Positions 1 to 11,160 of a DNA stretch of 64,000 bases are shown here, piece after piece (the stretch's first letter is position 1; every line of letters begins with the position of its first letter). A model generated the notes under the pieces. It made no database searches. It saw nothing but the letters and a program-made list of their open reading frames with translations, and was not told the origin of the DNA. The stretch comes from Ottelia alismoides (Eukaryota; Streptophyta; Magnoliopsida; Alismatales; Hydrocharitaceae), in assembly GCA_037367405.1 (NCBI GenBank), contig JAZKJV010003121.1:496001-560000 (forward strand), in the 5' to 3' direction. The position numbers and the translations under genes are program-made.

Positions 1-999
1 CACGAGGTTCTGTGCCTGAGGGATTGTTCCCTTGGGGGCCTCATCAGTTTTGTCGCGGTTTTTATCTCCTTTTTCCCTTTATTTTCCGATTTTGTTTTCC
101 TTATTTTGTGTGATTGAGCCCTTAGTTTTAGGATTGCTTGCGATAGATTAAGGCCAAACACCTAATATATTTGCATGCACCTATAGTCTACATTTGGACT
201 TAGTCAAATATCGAACTGCTTCTCACTTAATCTCAAAACGACCGCGCTGCAAGAGTTCTCCATACAGAGCTTCCAGGACTCATTGTGGTGGGCACCTAGG
301 AGACTCCAAGACCGGACACTTCGATTCCATTCTAAGTCATTAGCATCGATTCTTCATGCTAATAGCAATTTTTGTAACTTAGGACGATTTCATCGGCTTG
401 CATTTGCATATAGATAGGTTTTAATTCTGCTGAGCATCTTTGCATGTAGAGTACTGGAGTCAAGGTGAGCATTTCTCTTGAGCATACATCATTGATTTGT
501 CGCTTGCATTGCTTTTTCACCTCTCTACCTCTGATTTTGATCACCTAGGTGCTTAAAGGAATTGACTCCTTGATAGGCTCGTGTATTTCTTATTAAAATA
601 TCCAAAAAAGTGATAAAAATAAAATTGGGACTGCTAATATTACTCGACCCTAAAATCGACCAAAAAGAAAAATTTTGTCTTGGGGCGAGTAATCCCCTCA
701 TTGTCTTCGTTTTACTTGCTCGTGCACACACTAAGGATTAGTGCCAAAATCTCATTTCAGTCCCCTAAGTGTTTACGCAACTTTTGGACTTCTCACCTAA
801 CTCTAAAACAGATAAGATAAAAAGAGCGACTTTTCGGTCTCTACCGAGTTGAGTAGGTGAATTGAGGATTTCTATTGTGAGAGTTTTGTTTGTGATTGTT
901 TGTGTTCATTTCTAGATCGTCTCTGCGCATTTGCGCCTTTTTCTTCACTTCTCTTGATTTGATCATTGTGCTCTCTCGATCATTTTCTCTTGTTTCGAG
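1..999 (+). other. Element D 5' leader, noncoding
   Basis: This aligns with the leader of C (minus strand, 42856-44203); for example, the segment around 110-190 is nearly the same in both. There is no credible ORF. It is probably the untranslated leader between the primer site and the ORF start at 1000. Confidence 0.6.
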
Positions 1000-2849
1000 A
1001 TGATCGACTAGAGCGTATTTTATACGGACTTTGCGGATCCCTCGTTCACTCCAGCCAGTCCGCCTCCTTTTTTACAGGAGGACTTTGCTCCTAACTTTTG
1101 TACATACCCGCCTCAACGACTGTATAAGGACTCAGACTTCTATCCACATCCACCACCACCTCCACATTTTCCACCTTCACATCCACCCCAGACTGATTTG
1201 TTGGAGTCACCTTTCATGGAGTCCACCCTTGAGCACTTGACCCAAATGATGGATCATATGAGACAGAGGATTGACAACCTCAATAGCATAAATAAGAGCG
1301 ACCATGATATTCCAAATTTGATGATATGGGTTCACTCGAGGATTTCCATGAGAGCTTGCAATTGCTCAAAATACAAAAAATGAGAAAAGTCTAAAAACAC
1401 AAAAAGATTTCGGGAGACACATGATTGAGTCAAATTGTGAGGAGAGTGATCACTTGCCAAAACCTTTGACCTCACAACCTTCCACACACTGTCCCACCTT
1501 TGACCCCGAGGATGCCGTTGTAAAGATTGCTCTTGGCATTCCTCGTGTATATGTTGATTCCGACTTCCTCCCTTGTATGGAGGAGGTCCAAAATTTGAAA
1601 AAAAATATTTAGTGAACCTGAAGTGGTGGCCACTATTCATGAGATCATCTATGCCCCACATCAGCAGGCCATGACTGATTTATCTCCTCCTCTTCCCAAG
1701 AAGAGAAAGCAGAGGAGTATATCTTGAGCATCATATTTTGACCATGGCCACTGTACATGCCATCACACACTATCCCATTCCTCGGAAGAGGAACACTGCC
1801 ACACCTTTTATTAATTGCACCATCTCTGACTTCACATGTGATCACACTCTCCTCGACGATGGTGCTTCAATTAATATATTACCCTTATCGCTGGTACAGT
1901 CTCTTCACTTAGGGCCTCTCAAGAAAATCAGGATGATCGTTCAGTTTGCTGATGGATCTATCAAGAGGCTAAAGGGTATCATTGAAAACGTCGTCACTTG
2001 TATTCAGGGCATGAGCTACACCGTTGATTTTGTCGTATTGCCCATAGAGACCTCCACAGAGGAGCACTCTCCAATCATCCAGGGATGACCATTTCTCGCC
2101 TCTGCAAGGGTCATTATCGATTATGGTTCAGGAGAGATTCGCTCTCGTCCTGTTGACGAGAGCAAAGTGGTCATCACTGCACCCACTACCGATCAGAGAC
2201 ATGCACCTGATGTGATTACACCTATTCTGGCTGACCTTGAGGCGTATGATCTTTATGAGTATATCAGAGAGACTTCTATATGACCGATGATGAGACCCGA
2301 GAATTCCTCTCCAAGGAGGAAATCTCGGAAAACATAGACCTCGAAGTTTCCGTTTCCTGTGATTGGCGTTGTGTTGATGACATCCGTGGGATTTATACGA
2401 TTGACACCATTGAGCGGATGGTAGATACTGATGAGACAAAGGATGAATTTGATCTTGTTGCTTTTATTGAGAAATCTGGTCCTTTTGATGAGAAAGATGA
2501 TCCGGTAGAGATTGTAGAGGATGAACAGAGTTCGACTACTTCCACTGATGAGTTCGTTCCTTTTGATTTTGACCTGGATGAGACCTCGCATGATGACACT
2601 GATTACACTTCTTCCGATGATGATGAGTTCGTCCCATTCCACTTCGATACCAGCGAGACTCCCAAGGCCGGACCTAGTCGTACTTCTTCCACTACTATGT
2701 TTGTGCCTTCACACCGTAGGGCCACCGAGGACCTTCACTGTGTCGACCCTGATCGGTTAGTGTCATCTGACAACCCCGATGTCGACCTGCACCACACCAG
2801 ATCTATTCCTCAATGGTCCTGCAAGAAGGTTCGATTTCAACCTTCTTGA
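1000..2849 (+). pseudogene. Broken retropepsin-like ORF of element D
   Basis: This is a decayed homologue of the intact 644-residue ORF of element C. The start is set by alignment: ATG at 1000, with codon 4 (Trp in C) now TAG at 1009-1011. Recognisable blocks in order are a proline-rich N-terminus, the ESTLEHLTQMMDHMRQRI helix (about 1216-1272), a FDPEDA block (about 1499), the protease core with LLDDGAS (about 1848-1868), and an acidic tail with two EFVPF motifs (2550-2640). Frame breaks occur near 1310, 1380 and 1600. A TGA at 2086-2088 replaces the Arg codon of the GRPF motif, as expected from CGA to TGA decay. The end at 2849 keeps the basic KKVRFQPS terminus of C. It cannot make the full protein. 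Confidence 0.8.
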
Positions 2850-2937
2850 TCCTTTGTACATCCATTTCTGTTATATATTCGCTTTCATCTCCGTCCCTCT
2901 CCCATTTTGCTCACCCACCCATTCTTGTGTGTGCCTT

Positions 2938-3536
2938 GCTTAGGACGTACTTTGCCCTAAGTATAGGGGGTGGACGAGCCGAGTGTTCTCTCAACATTCC
3001 TTTTTATTACTCCTGTTGTTGCTTATACTTAGGGCTTCTTTTACCTTTAGTATAGGGGGATTGATGCGTACATCCTTCTCTATCTTCTTCCATGTTCAGA
3101 TCTCTTTTCTTGTTTTCTTCTTTTTCTTTTCTTTCTTCTTTATCTACCGAAAATGTGTCGTCCCTTTTTGTTAGTCTTCTATACTTAGGATGTACTTTGT
3201 CCTAAGTATAGGGGGTGTGCACCCCGAGTCGTTCTATTCTTCTCGATCCTCTCCATTGTCTCCTTTTCTTGTCTATACTTAGGGATAGCTTACCCTAAGT
3301 ATAGGGGGGACAATCTAAGTACGATCTATTCATTCACCCTTGACCCTCCCTACTTTGTGTACAATCTGCTATGCTTAGGATTATTTGATCCTAAGTTTAG
3401 GGGGGTGGTCAACTTCTTATTCGTTCATTTCTCCATTTATTTATTCTTTAGACTTTTCTATACTTAGTACGAGTTATGTCTTCTCTTTTCTCTCTGATCT
3501 ATGAGGGCATAGCTCAAGCTAAGCATAGGGGGGTCG
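2938..3536 (+). repeat. Six stem-loop units, mostly with polypurine ends, in element D
   Basis: Six units lie at about 2939-2970, 3023-3060, 3179-3215, 3273-3310, 3369-3407 and 3459-3535. Most have a CTTAGG arm, a loop of about 8-12 bases, a CCTAAG arm, then TATAGGGGG or a close variant. The second arm plus purines (AAGTATAGGGGG) repeats the element's own polypurine tract next to the 3' LTR. The sixth unit has a longer loop containing a second inverted pair. Element C keeps all six in the same order (40226-40832). The function is unknown; they may be extra plus-strand priming sites or RNA structures. Confidence 0.8.
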
Positions 3537-3664
3537 TATATATTCTGTATATACTTTAGCCATAACTCGTACTTTTGTATTTTCTTAATAATAATGGCTA
3601 ATTATACTTAAAAATTCATTAAAACCCTCAATAATAAGATGTGATTATACCTCGATTTTTTTGT

Positions 3665-4030
3665 ATTTACTGTAAATTAGGTGAAAATGTTTTTTTACAA
3701 AATGTTCAAAAAATAGTTTGAAAATATTTGTGAAAATCTTTTGAAAACTATTTGGAAAATGTTTTGTTGCATGTTTTCAACCTTTGTAAAACATTTTGTT
3801 TGAAAAATTATTTTTTTATGTCAAATAAAACGTTTGAAAAACTATTTGCAAATGTTTGAAAAATGGTTGTAAAAATATTTGAAAAATCTATATATACTGT
3901 TTGGAAAACCTTTGCAAAATGATTTTCAAATGTGTGTACATGTTGAAAAAATGATTGTAAAAATTATTTTGGACTATAGTTTTCAAAATTGTTTGTAAAA
4001 ACCTTTTCAAATAAGTTTGAGGAGTATATA
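3665..4030 (+). repeat. Degenerate A/T-tract array in element D
   Basis: Runs of TTTGAAAA and TTTGCAAA/TTTGTAAA alternate about every 20 bases, with TTTTCAAA variants. Element C has a matching array at 39745-40075. Spacing near two helical turns suggests intrinsically bent DNA; that is inference. No coding potential is seen. Confidence 0.6.
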
Positions 4031-5517
4031 CATCTCACCTAAAATTTTTAATATAAAATTGACCACTTACTCTTTGTAAATTTTTAAAATCTACTTCTTG
4101 TAAATATAAGATGCATCCGTGTCTAAATATTTGTACCTAGTTTTTAGCCAAAATCTTTTGTTTTAAAAAATTCCAAAAACATTTGCAAAACTAAAATACC
4201 AAAAACATTTGAAAAATCTTTTTGAAAAAATATACCAAAAATGCATATGCATCATCTTTTCAAAAATCCATAAAAAGTTCAAAATCTTTGAAAATTGCAT
4301 CACAAAAATATTTTTCTGCATTTTGCATAGCATTTGCATAGCATGAGCATTTTTTGGATTGAGTTTGATAATTGAACAAATATAAGTAAAATCTAAAGAT
4401 TGGAGCTTGGTTGGACCTTAAAATCTACCTAATAACAGGAAACTTATAAGAACTGGAATTGAGGTACTTCAAGTCTAGTTGACATAATTCTTTGAGGATC
4501 ACGAGACTTGGTTCAATGGATTCTTGACTGCCTAAGTAGAGTATTTCGGAGCACACACACGACTCTTGTTGATAATGACCTAACTTGGACACCTGCGCCT
4601 TTCACTTGGCTCAACTCAGTTGGAGTGGTGAGGAGGTTGGATTTGTCGGTATGAGACGCACACACATGGAAACATTTGTCCTCCTCTAGGGAGGGAAGTG
4701 CACCCCAACCCCTCCGGTGATGATGAGTTTTGAAGACAGGAGAGTGTGGGTTGCAATAAATCTTCAAAAGAGGGATAATCTACTGGCTCAAGATGAAAAA
4801 CTCCTTATGTAAATGCTAATGTGAATAGTATTTCAAAAAAAAGAAAAAAAAAGAAAGAAAGAAAAGCAAAAAGCAAAAACTCCAAAAAAGTGGACAGGCC
4901 TGTATAAAAATAAAAATATTTGTCGGAGTGTATATATTTGTATAGCCAATAAGCAAGCTCGAGCTTCAAAGTCAAATAATGTGAGCCTGCAGCTGGATGA
5001 CTTGACTACACTGGTCTCGCATCCTAGGATAGATAGCTACACTGGCTACCATACATTCTTCTCTTTACCCCCTCCTCTTGATCTGGTTGTCACTTGAACT
5101 TAGAAGGGAATACCCCGCTCCTCGAGGAATGAGTTATTGGATTGGGGAATCACTAGGTTGTCATATTGGAGAAGTGAGTCTCCATTTCATTTCAGTTGGG
5201 AGAGTCACCATCACTTACACTGTATGAGTCAGATTCATAATCATAAGGGTTTGCGTATGAGTTAAAGTATTCTGACCTGGCTATTGAGGAGACTTGAGCA
5301 GAGTTTGCGATTCTCGAAGGCTGTTGGATTTCAAATCGAGTTCTCATTAAGGTTCCGCCCACACTTAAATTTCAAAGGTCCGACTTGAGCTCCAAACTTT
5401 TAATTTGTGAAGATAAGTTTAATAATTAAATTTAATCCAATTTTCTTCTTCTTCGTTTCAATATTTTTCTTTTCCTGTACTTATTGCATAAGTGTTTGTT
5501 AGGGAGTAGGCACTAAC
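4031..5517 (+). other. Conserved noncoding 3' block of element D
   Basis: The segment from about 4370 to 5400 aligns well with C 38270-39400 (reverse strand), although D's ORF is heavily decayed. It holds a near-pure purine run at 4837-4880, matched by a polypyrimidine run on the plus strand in C at 38860-38890. No frame is open through it, and no pol domain is recognisable. In Athila/Tat elements this position lies after pol; here pol is simply absent. Confidence 0.55.
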
Positions 5518-5536
5518 AAAGGCAAGTATAGGAGGA
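5518..5536 (+). promoter_or_regulatory. Polypurine tract of element D
   Basis: AAAGGCAAGTATAGGAGGA directly precedes the TGATGAAG start of the 3' LTR. C has the same tract with GGGGG in place of GGAGG. The position and purine content are those of a plus-strand priming site. Confidence 0.75.
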
Positions 5537-8500
5537 TGATGAAGCTCCATTTCATCATCTTTATTCTATCATTTTGGCCTTAAAAACCCTACTAAATGCG
5601 TGTAAAAGACTTAATTTAGGCATTTTAGCATTCATGCATCATCGTGTAAATAGTGTATAAAATATGGTTTTTAAAGCAAAAATTATAGAATAAATAAAAA
5701 AAGAAAAAGAATAAAATATTGCAAATATTTTATGATCTGAAACCTCGAGACCTAGGCATCTCGATGTCTAGGTCTATAAGGAATAAAGTAGGGGGAGATA
5801 AGGGGCAAAATACAATAAAAATCCCTTTTATTTAATTCATTCTTTATTCATTTTGGGACCTATTTTTAGTTCTACTTTTTATACTTCAAATAAAGAAACC
5901 TTGAACATGAAAGTTGTATATAATTAAATAAATAAAAATATAAAATTTATTTCGTACAAAAATAATGTACAGATAAAAAGTTTTGATCTAAATGAGATTC
6001 CAAAATCCCAACTTCCCAAAGCTATATCTCTCAAATAAAAACTCAAAATGTATCAAAATTGCCTTTAATTGTATATAACTTTTAATAAGCTATTTAATGA
6101 AGGTGGCTTCATATTTTTTGGAGCTACGGTTTGAAAGTTAGGTTTTAGACCCCTATTGTATACTTGTACTGATTAAAATATTCATTTTATTTACTATTCA
6201 TTACTTTTGTAATTTTATATTTTTATAATTTTGTAAATATTATAAAAATATATTTGTATATTAAAACAGGAATAAAACACTAAAGAGAACATAAAAATAA
6301 AATACTTATATCAAAAACATAGATGAATTACCTATACTTATACCTATGCAAATAATACAACTATTTATTTAATTGTATAAAATACATCAGAAAAATAAAA
6401 TAAAAATATATTTAAGTGTATAAAATTAAGTTGTAAATACATAAAATAATAACCAAATTAATAAAATTAAATATACAAAATAAAAATTAAATATTAAAAT
6501 ATATAGACGAATATACCTATAAAGCCCTTAAATGGGAACTTGTAATTTTATACCTTGAAAAAATAAATGAAAATCATAATAAAAAATTTATAAAATAATA
6601 AACAATTTTTATTTTATAAGTTTAATTTTGTAAAATCTTTTAATAATTCTTTTTGATTTTTTAAATCTTTTCAGGATGTTTTTTCCTGGTTGGTCCATGT
6701 GGACCAACCTGGTTGTGGCAAAAGTTGACTTGGGTCAACTCTCTGCCCAACATTCTTTAGGTTTTCAGACTGTGGTTTTTTACTCCTTTTCACAATTTTT
6801 TCAAGGATCAACCTTTCACCATCTCGTGATGGAATGTTCACGACTTTTCATCCACGTCGATCGAGGATACACGCCCATGGATCTCCTCAGGCCGTGGATC
6901 GTCGAGTCGCCCGTTTCGCCTCGATCATGGAGCCTCTTCCAACATCCTGTACAAAACACCTTATCACCCTCCATTCGATTTTTGAAACCCTTTTGACCCT
7001 AGCTTGGCTTCTTGGTGTCATGCTCCGGACCGGAGGTGTGATAGACCTCCTCTAGCCAGCGAGGGAGGCTCAGGCGACGGCCTAGGGCCAGTTCCAACCC
7101 ATCTCCGGCCAACGGTCGTCGAGGTATTAATTTCTGGTTCCTGGCCATCGATGTATTTCTTTTTCGTTAATTTTCTTGTGTTTTTTTAGGTTTAGCTTTA
7201 GGAATCTAGCCCCATTTCCTCTTTCGCTTTATACCCATTTAATCATCTTCACCGACCACGCTCTGGCGAGCTTCGATTTCACTCCACCAGCCACTCCACC
7301 TAGCCAATCAGTGCCCCGAGCCTTTCTCTTGTTTGCTGGAACGTTTCTTCTAGGGTCAGGAGACAAAGGCCCCCATCTGGAGCTGAGTTTTGTTAAACTC
7401 GAGGTACCTGGGGCTGTAACTCTTCCTCGACTCCGCGGTGACCCACTGGCGGTCTCTCCGCCATTTTGATACCGTCGTTCGCTCGAGGGACTCTCCAGGA
7501 AGCTTTTGGAGATTTTTGTTGAAGGTTTGGAGGTCTGACGTGCACGCCATTGCCGATCGAACCTCGGAGGAACCAAGCTTCGACCATCTTCTTCTTGAGC
7601 CGCTCTGAGCTGTCCGATCCCCGTTGTTCTTCCAACACATCTAGCCGTCATTGGATCGAGCGCACCCGGACTGTTCATCGTCCAAAGATCTTCTAATCAC
7701 GGTCGTCTGTGCGAACCTTCATCGGGCCCCCTTGTGCTGCCACATGTCCTAAGTGGAGCGTCGCCCGCCGTTTGATCTGCTAGTGCTTTGGGTATTTTGC
7801 CAGATCCATCCTAAGCAATTTTATATTCAAATATTAAGACCGAAACTTTCGTCTACCGTTTTATATATTTTGTAACATTTGCAGAACTACCCCCAAACTT
7901 TGTTATATTATGTTTAGCTCTTGGCCACATCACCTCACGTGACTGGTGCACGTAAGGCGTGACACTGGAAAATTTGTATTTTAGCCCCCAAGTTTTGAAA
8001 AATTACTATTTGGTCCCTGTTGGGCGCTCGTGTCAACGCATGTGGCTTTGGCGTTTTTGCAGATATAACCTTGGGCTTTTGATTATTCGTGATTGGTACT
8101 GATTTATTTTTATTCGGTTATAATTTTGTGGGAAAATTGCACATTGGCCCTTGAGCTTTTGCCTATTTACAGAAATACCCTTGCAAGTAGTGTATTTTCT
8201 CTTCATTATTTGTGTTGATTTCATGCATCTCAAAAATTCGAAAATCCCCAAAAAATAGGCATAAGCTCATGTTGTAGTGGCATTCACGTCATATTTTTAT
8301 TTTGTATTTTTGTTGCATTCTTCTATTTATAAAAATTTAAAAACTGTATTTTCTTCACTTTTTGCATTAGAAAATACATAAAAATTATAAAACCTTTTTG
8401 AAAAATTTCTAAAAAATTATATTTTGTTTATTTTTGCATCTTTAACCTTCAGACCAAAAATCACTAAAAAATACAAAATAAAACTCTTAAAAATTGCAAA

Positions 8501-9264
8501 ACCCCTAAAACCTTTATAAAAATATAAAAAACCCATAAAAATCATAAAAATAAAATTTCTATTTTTGAATTTTCTTTGTAATTTTATATTTATTATAAAA
8601 TTAATTTAGAGAATTTTTGTTACTATTTGATACTTTTCATCTCCATTTTAATCTAGGCATTTATTTTATTCATTATTTTGAGTGTTTTTTACTTTAAAAA
8701 TACCAAAAAATAGTAAGAATACAAAAAAAATCACAAAAACAATAGACAAATATAAAAAGCATAAAAACATTTTTGTTCCTATATTGCCTATTTTTACCTA
8801 TTTTTATCTCTCTCTTTCTTATCTTGTATATATATCGTACATAGTTTTATATCCTTATTAAAAGAAAAAGAAATATAAAACTATAAACTATAAAAAGAAA
8901 ATACAAAATCAGAAATTAAAAATCAAAATATAGAAATATAAAATCAAAAATTAAATAAAGAATATAAAATTGAAAACCCACAAAAACATAAAACTTGTAT
9001 AGACAAACACATCACATTCATTTTTGAGCACTTATTGCCCTGATCTACCTGCTTGCTTCCTGTATTCGACACTCTACACATACTTGCACCTATACACATC
9101 TTTTTGTACGGTTATAATAAATTTTAACTCCACATACTTCTTTTCATTGTTTAATCATTGTTTCGGGTTAATTGTTGTTTTAATTCGGATTTCATGTGGT
9201 CGATTCAACGACTGTGTTCCCACCTTGTGCGGAACATAAGTACGCTAGATTTTTGGGTTGAACA
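5537..9264 (+). repeat. 3' LTR of element D (about 3.7 kb)
   Basis: It starts TGATGAAGCTCC and ends GGTTGAACA, matching the C LTR ends (TGATGAATCC and GGTTCAACA) in the same orientation. The edges align well. The central GC-rich part (about 6670-7780) has diverged strongly from C, so D and C are separate subfamilies. Short ORFs in the GC-rich part do not match each other between D and C, and I do not treat them as genes. A CACGTG-type motif near 7936 sits in the region equivalent to the G-box palindrome of C. The rest is AT-rich with no gene. Confidence 0.8.
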
Positions 9265-9451
9265 GTAATCGGGTTACCTCGGGGTAACCCGATTTACTCA
9301 TCTATTTTCTTGGATTGGAAATCCATCACAAATCATAGTGACATCACGTCACATTCCTTATTACAACCCTTTCCAACCCTCATAACCATCCCAAGCAGCT
9401 ACTAATCAAATCAGGTTACCCCAACCCACTCCAATCCAGCAACCAAACAGA
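9265..9451. mobile_element. Tourist-like MITE remnant
   Basis: The right end reads (reverse strand) GGGTCTGTTTGGTTGC and is followed by TTAA, matching Tourist/PIF-Harbinger MITEs, which duplicate TWA. Just inside the left edge is a perfect 12-bp inverted repeat (AATCGGGTTACC at 9267-9278, its complement at 9283-9294). The other terminus is missing, consistent with D having inserted into the MITE. A related diverged copy lies at 62640-62765. Confidence 0.5.
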
Positions 9452-10570
9452 CCCTTAAGGTCGACCCTGTGCACAAGGTCATCATATCGACCTTCCAATA
9501 TGGCACGAATGCTAGGTGCATTTTCTGTGTAGCTCGCATGGCAAACCTCAGGAAACGACGAACTTTGAGGAGTTGTCTTCCATGTTAATCGATTCAAGAT
9601 CCTCAGCCATGAACCATTTCATCTACTTGTTGTAAATGGAAGTGAAAGCAATGTGGAGATTTGTTTGCAAAAAGAGGTGAAAGCTGTGTATATAAGCACA
9701 TCAGACATCAAAATGATCAGGTAATGAAGAAGCAAAGAGGATATGTCATCAAGCTCAGTTTATGTGGAGTTCACATGGATATTTCAATGTATTTTACTAT
9801 TTATTATGATTTCTATCTTGTGTTTATGTTTACATGTGAAATAAAGAATTTGGCTTTAGAAAAAGAAACCATTACTCTATCACCATTTCTGGTAAATACA
9901 ATGAACACAATCCTTAAAGAGAAACAATATCATTCAGAAGAAGTGTCAAAAATAATCATCATCTAGTATCGATATAGGTGGTCAGAGGAGAGTTGCGTGG
10001 ACCTGGAGACGAAGGGGGGGAAGTTGATGTAGAAGGAGAGGGCAAGCTAAGTAAATACTCGCAATATTAAGGTTAAATGATTTCCATCTACCTTTAAAGG
10101 ACAAATAGATTGTAGTTAACCACATGGTCCATAATGTAAGAGGTAACAAGTTTGTGGGGTTTAAGTGATAATTACGATGTGGATAGGGTTGCGAAGGTAA
10201 TTTACAAAATTTCTAAAGATTCGTGGTGTAAAAATCCAATAAACATAACAAGGATTTATCCCTTTAACTTTTTCATAATTTTGTATTGGTTGTTGTGGTT
10301 TTAGCAATAATCAAAGAAAAATCCAATAGATAATCATTGTCATATAACTTCTTGCTAGCAATATCGAACTAATACAATATTCTGTGTGAATGTAAAGAAT
10401 CAAATATAATTATGCAAACATCATTAGTACTCAGACCTCCTACATTGATAAATACTAGATGATGAGTATTTTTGACATTTTGTTAGAGATGTGTGTAATG
10501 CGATACCATGCTAGATAATCCATATCAAATTTTAAAAATAGTAAAGCTCAAAGTGGTAAAAGAATCCAAG
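9452..10570. other. AT-rich spacer, no gene recognised
   Basis: It contains only short ORFs (for example 9661-9966, 101 codons, plus strand) with no recognisable domain and low-complexity composition. The segment around 9460-9640 has a more balanced base composition and may be an old gene fragment, but I cannot identify it. Confidence 0.5.
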
Positions 10571-10700
10571 GAGTGATCTGGTGATAGTGCAGTGTGCCTA
10601 CAACTTAAAGGACCCGAGTTCGAATCCTCAAAGGAACGCTTCCGACCGCCGAAATTACCAGACCTACTGTTAAAAAATAATAGAAGAACTTACTCTCTCA
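10571..10700 (+). mobile_element. Possible tRNA-derived SINE
   Basis: There is an A-box-like TGGTGATAGTGC (10579-10590) and a B-box-like GAGTTCGAATCCT (10616-10628) about 26 bases apart, in the order and rough spacing of an RNA polymerase III internal promoter. No tRNA cloverleaf can be folded around them, so this would be a SINE head rather than a tRNA gene. No clear target duplication or tail was found. Confidence 0.35.
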
Positions 10701-10923
10701 ATTGTCTCACCGAAGCTTCTTTAAAAATCACAATTCAACGTTCTTCCAAGCAATGAAAGGCATGTACACAATATCCATTTTCATAATTATCATTACAATC
10801 ATACTTAATACGAGGTCATAATCTAATATCTCAAAATCTATGTCAAAGTGCATTCTTACTTTTGTGAGTTTGAAAGAAGAAACTGATGTCTTATTTGGTA
10901 GGAGTGTTCAATTTTTTCCGGTC

Positions 10924-11160
10924 CACTATGACAAAAAAAGATCTATAGCCACGTTTTTTTTGTTAAGAAGGCAACGGATAAAACATCGCAAAACAATCTC
11001 ATGACGAATTGCTGATTCGTTGTAAGAATCGTTGCTATACAAGTCGTTGTTAAATTTATAGCAACGATTATTATTCGTTAAGAAAATCAAAATCGCACCA
11101 AAAAATTCGTTGTGAAATTAAATCTTTACAACAGATAAAAACCGTCGCTATTTAATTATT
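10924..11160. repeat. CACTA left terminal and subterminal repeats
   Basis: The terminus is followed by several short copies of ATTCGTTG, AATCGTTGC and GCAACGATT in both orientations. In En/Spm elements such subterminal arrays bind TNPA. The other end holds the same kind of repeats at 60880-61084. Confidence 0.65.

Larger units (their letters stand above)
1..9264 (+). mobile_element. Element D: decayed long-LTR retroelement, 5' end outside the window
   Basis: Same family as intact element C (34624-47834), in opposite orientation. Bases 1-5536 match the C internal region in order: leader, retropepsin-like ORF, six hairpin units, A/T-tract array, conserved noncoding block, polypurine tract. Bases 5537-9264 are the 3' LTR, ending in GAACA like C's CAACA terminus. 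The first bases already match the leader of C a few hundred bases inside its primer-binding site, so the 5' LTR lies left of the window. The right flank GTAAT (9265-9269) is the expected target duplication, but its partner is outside. The coding region is broken, so D is older than C. No RT, RNase H or integrase motif was seen in any frame. Confidence 0.85.

Noticed and set aside
2938..3536. Hairpin array considered as a CRISPR-like or tandem satellite repeat
   Set aside because: Units are irregularly spaced, lie inside a retroelement and are diverged; the polypurine ends tie them to element biology.
7229..7678. 149-codon minus-strand ORF and overlapping frames in the D LTR
   Set aside because: GC-rich low-complexity stretch; overlapping ORFs on both strands and no match in element C.
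9661..9966. 101-codon ORF in the spacer
   Set aside because: No domain, low-complexity, no supporting context.
10571..10640. tRNA gene
   Set aside because: Only box-like motifs; no cloverleaf or acceptor stem can be paired.
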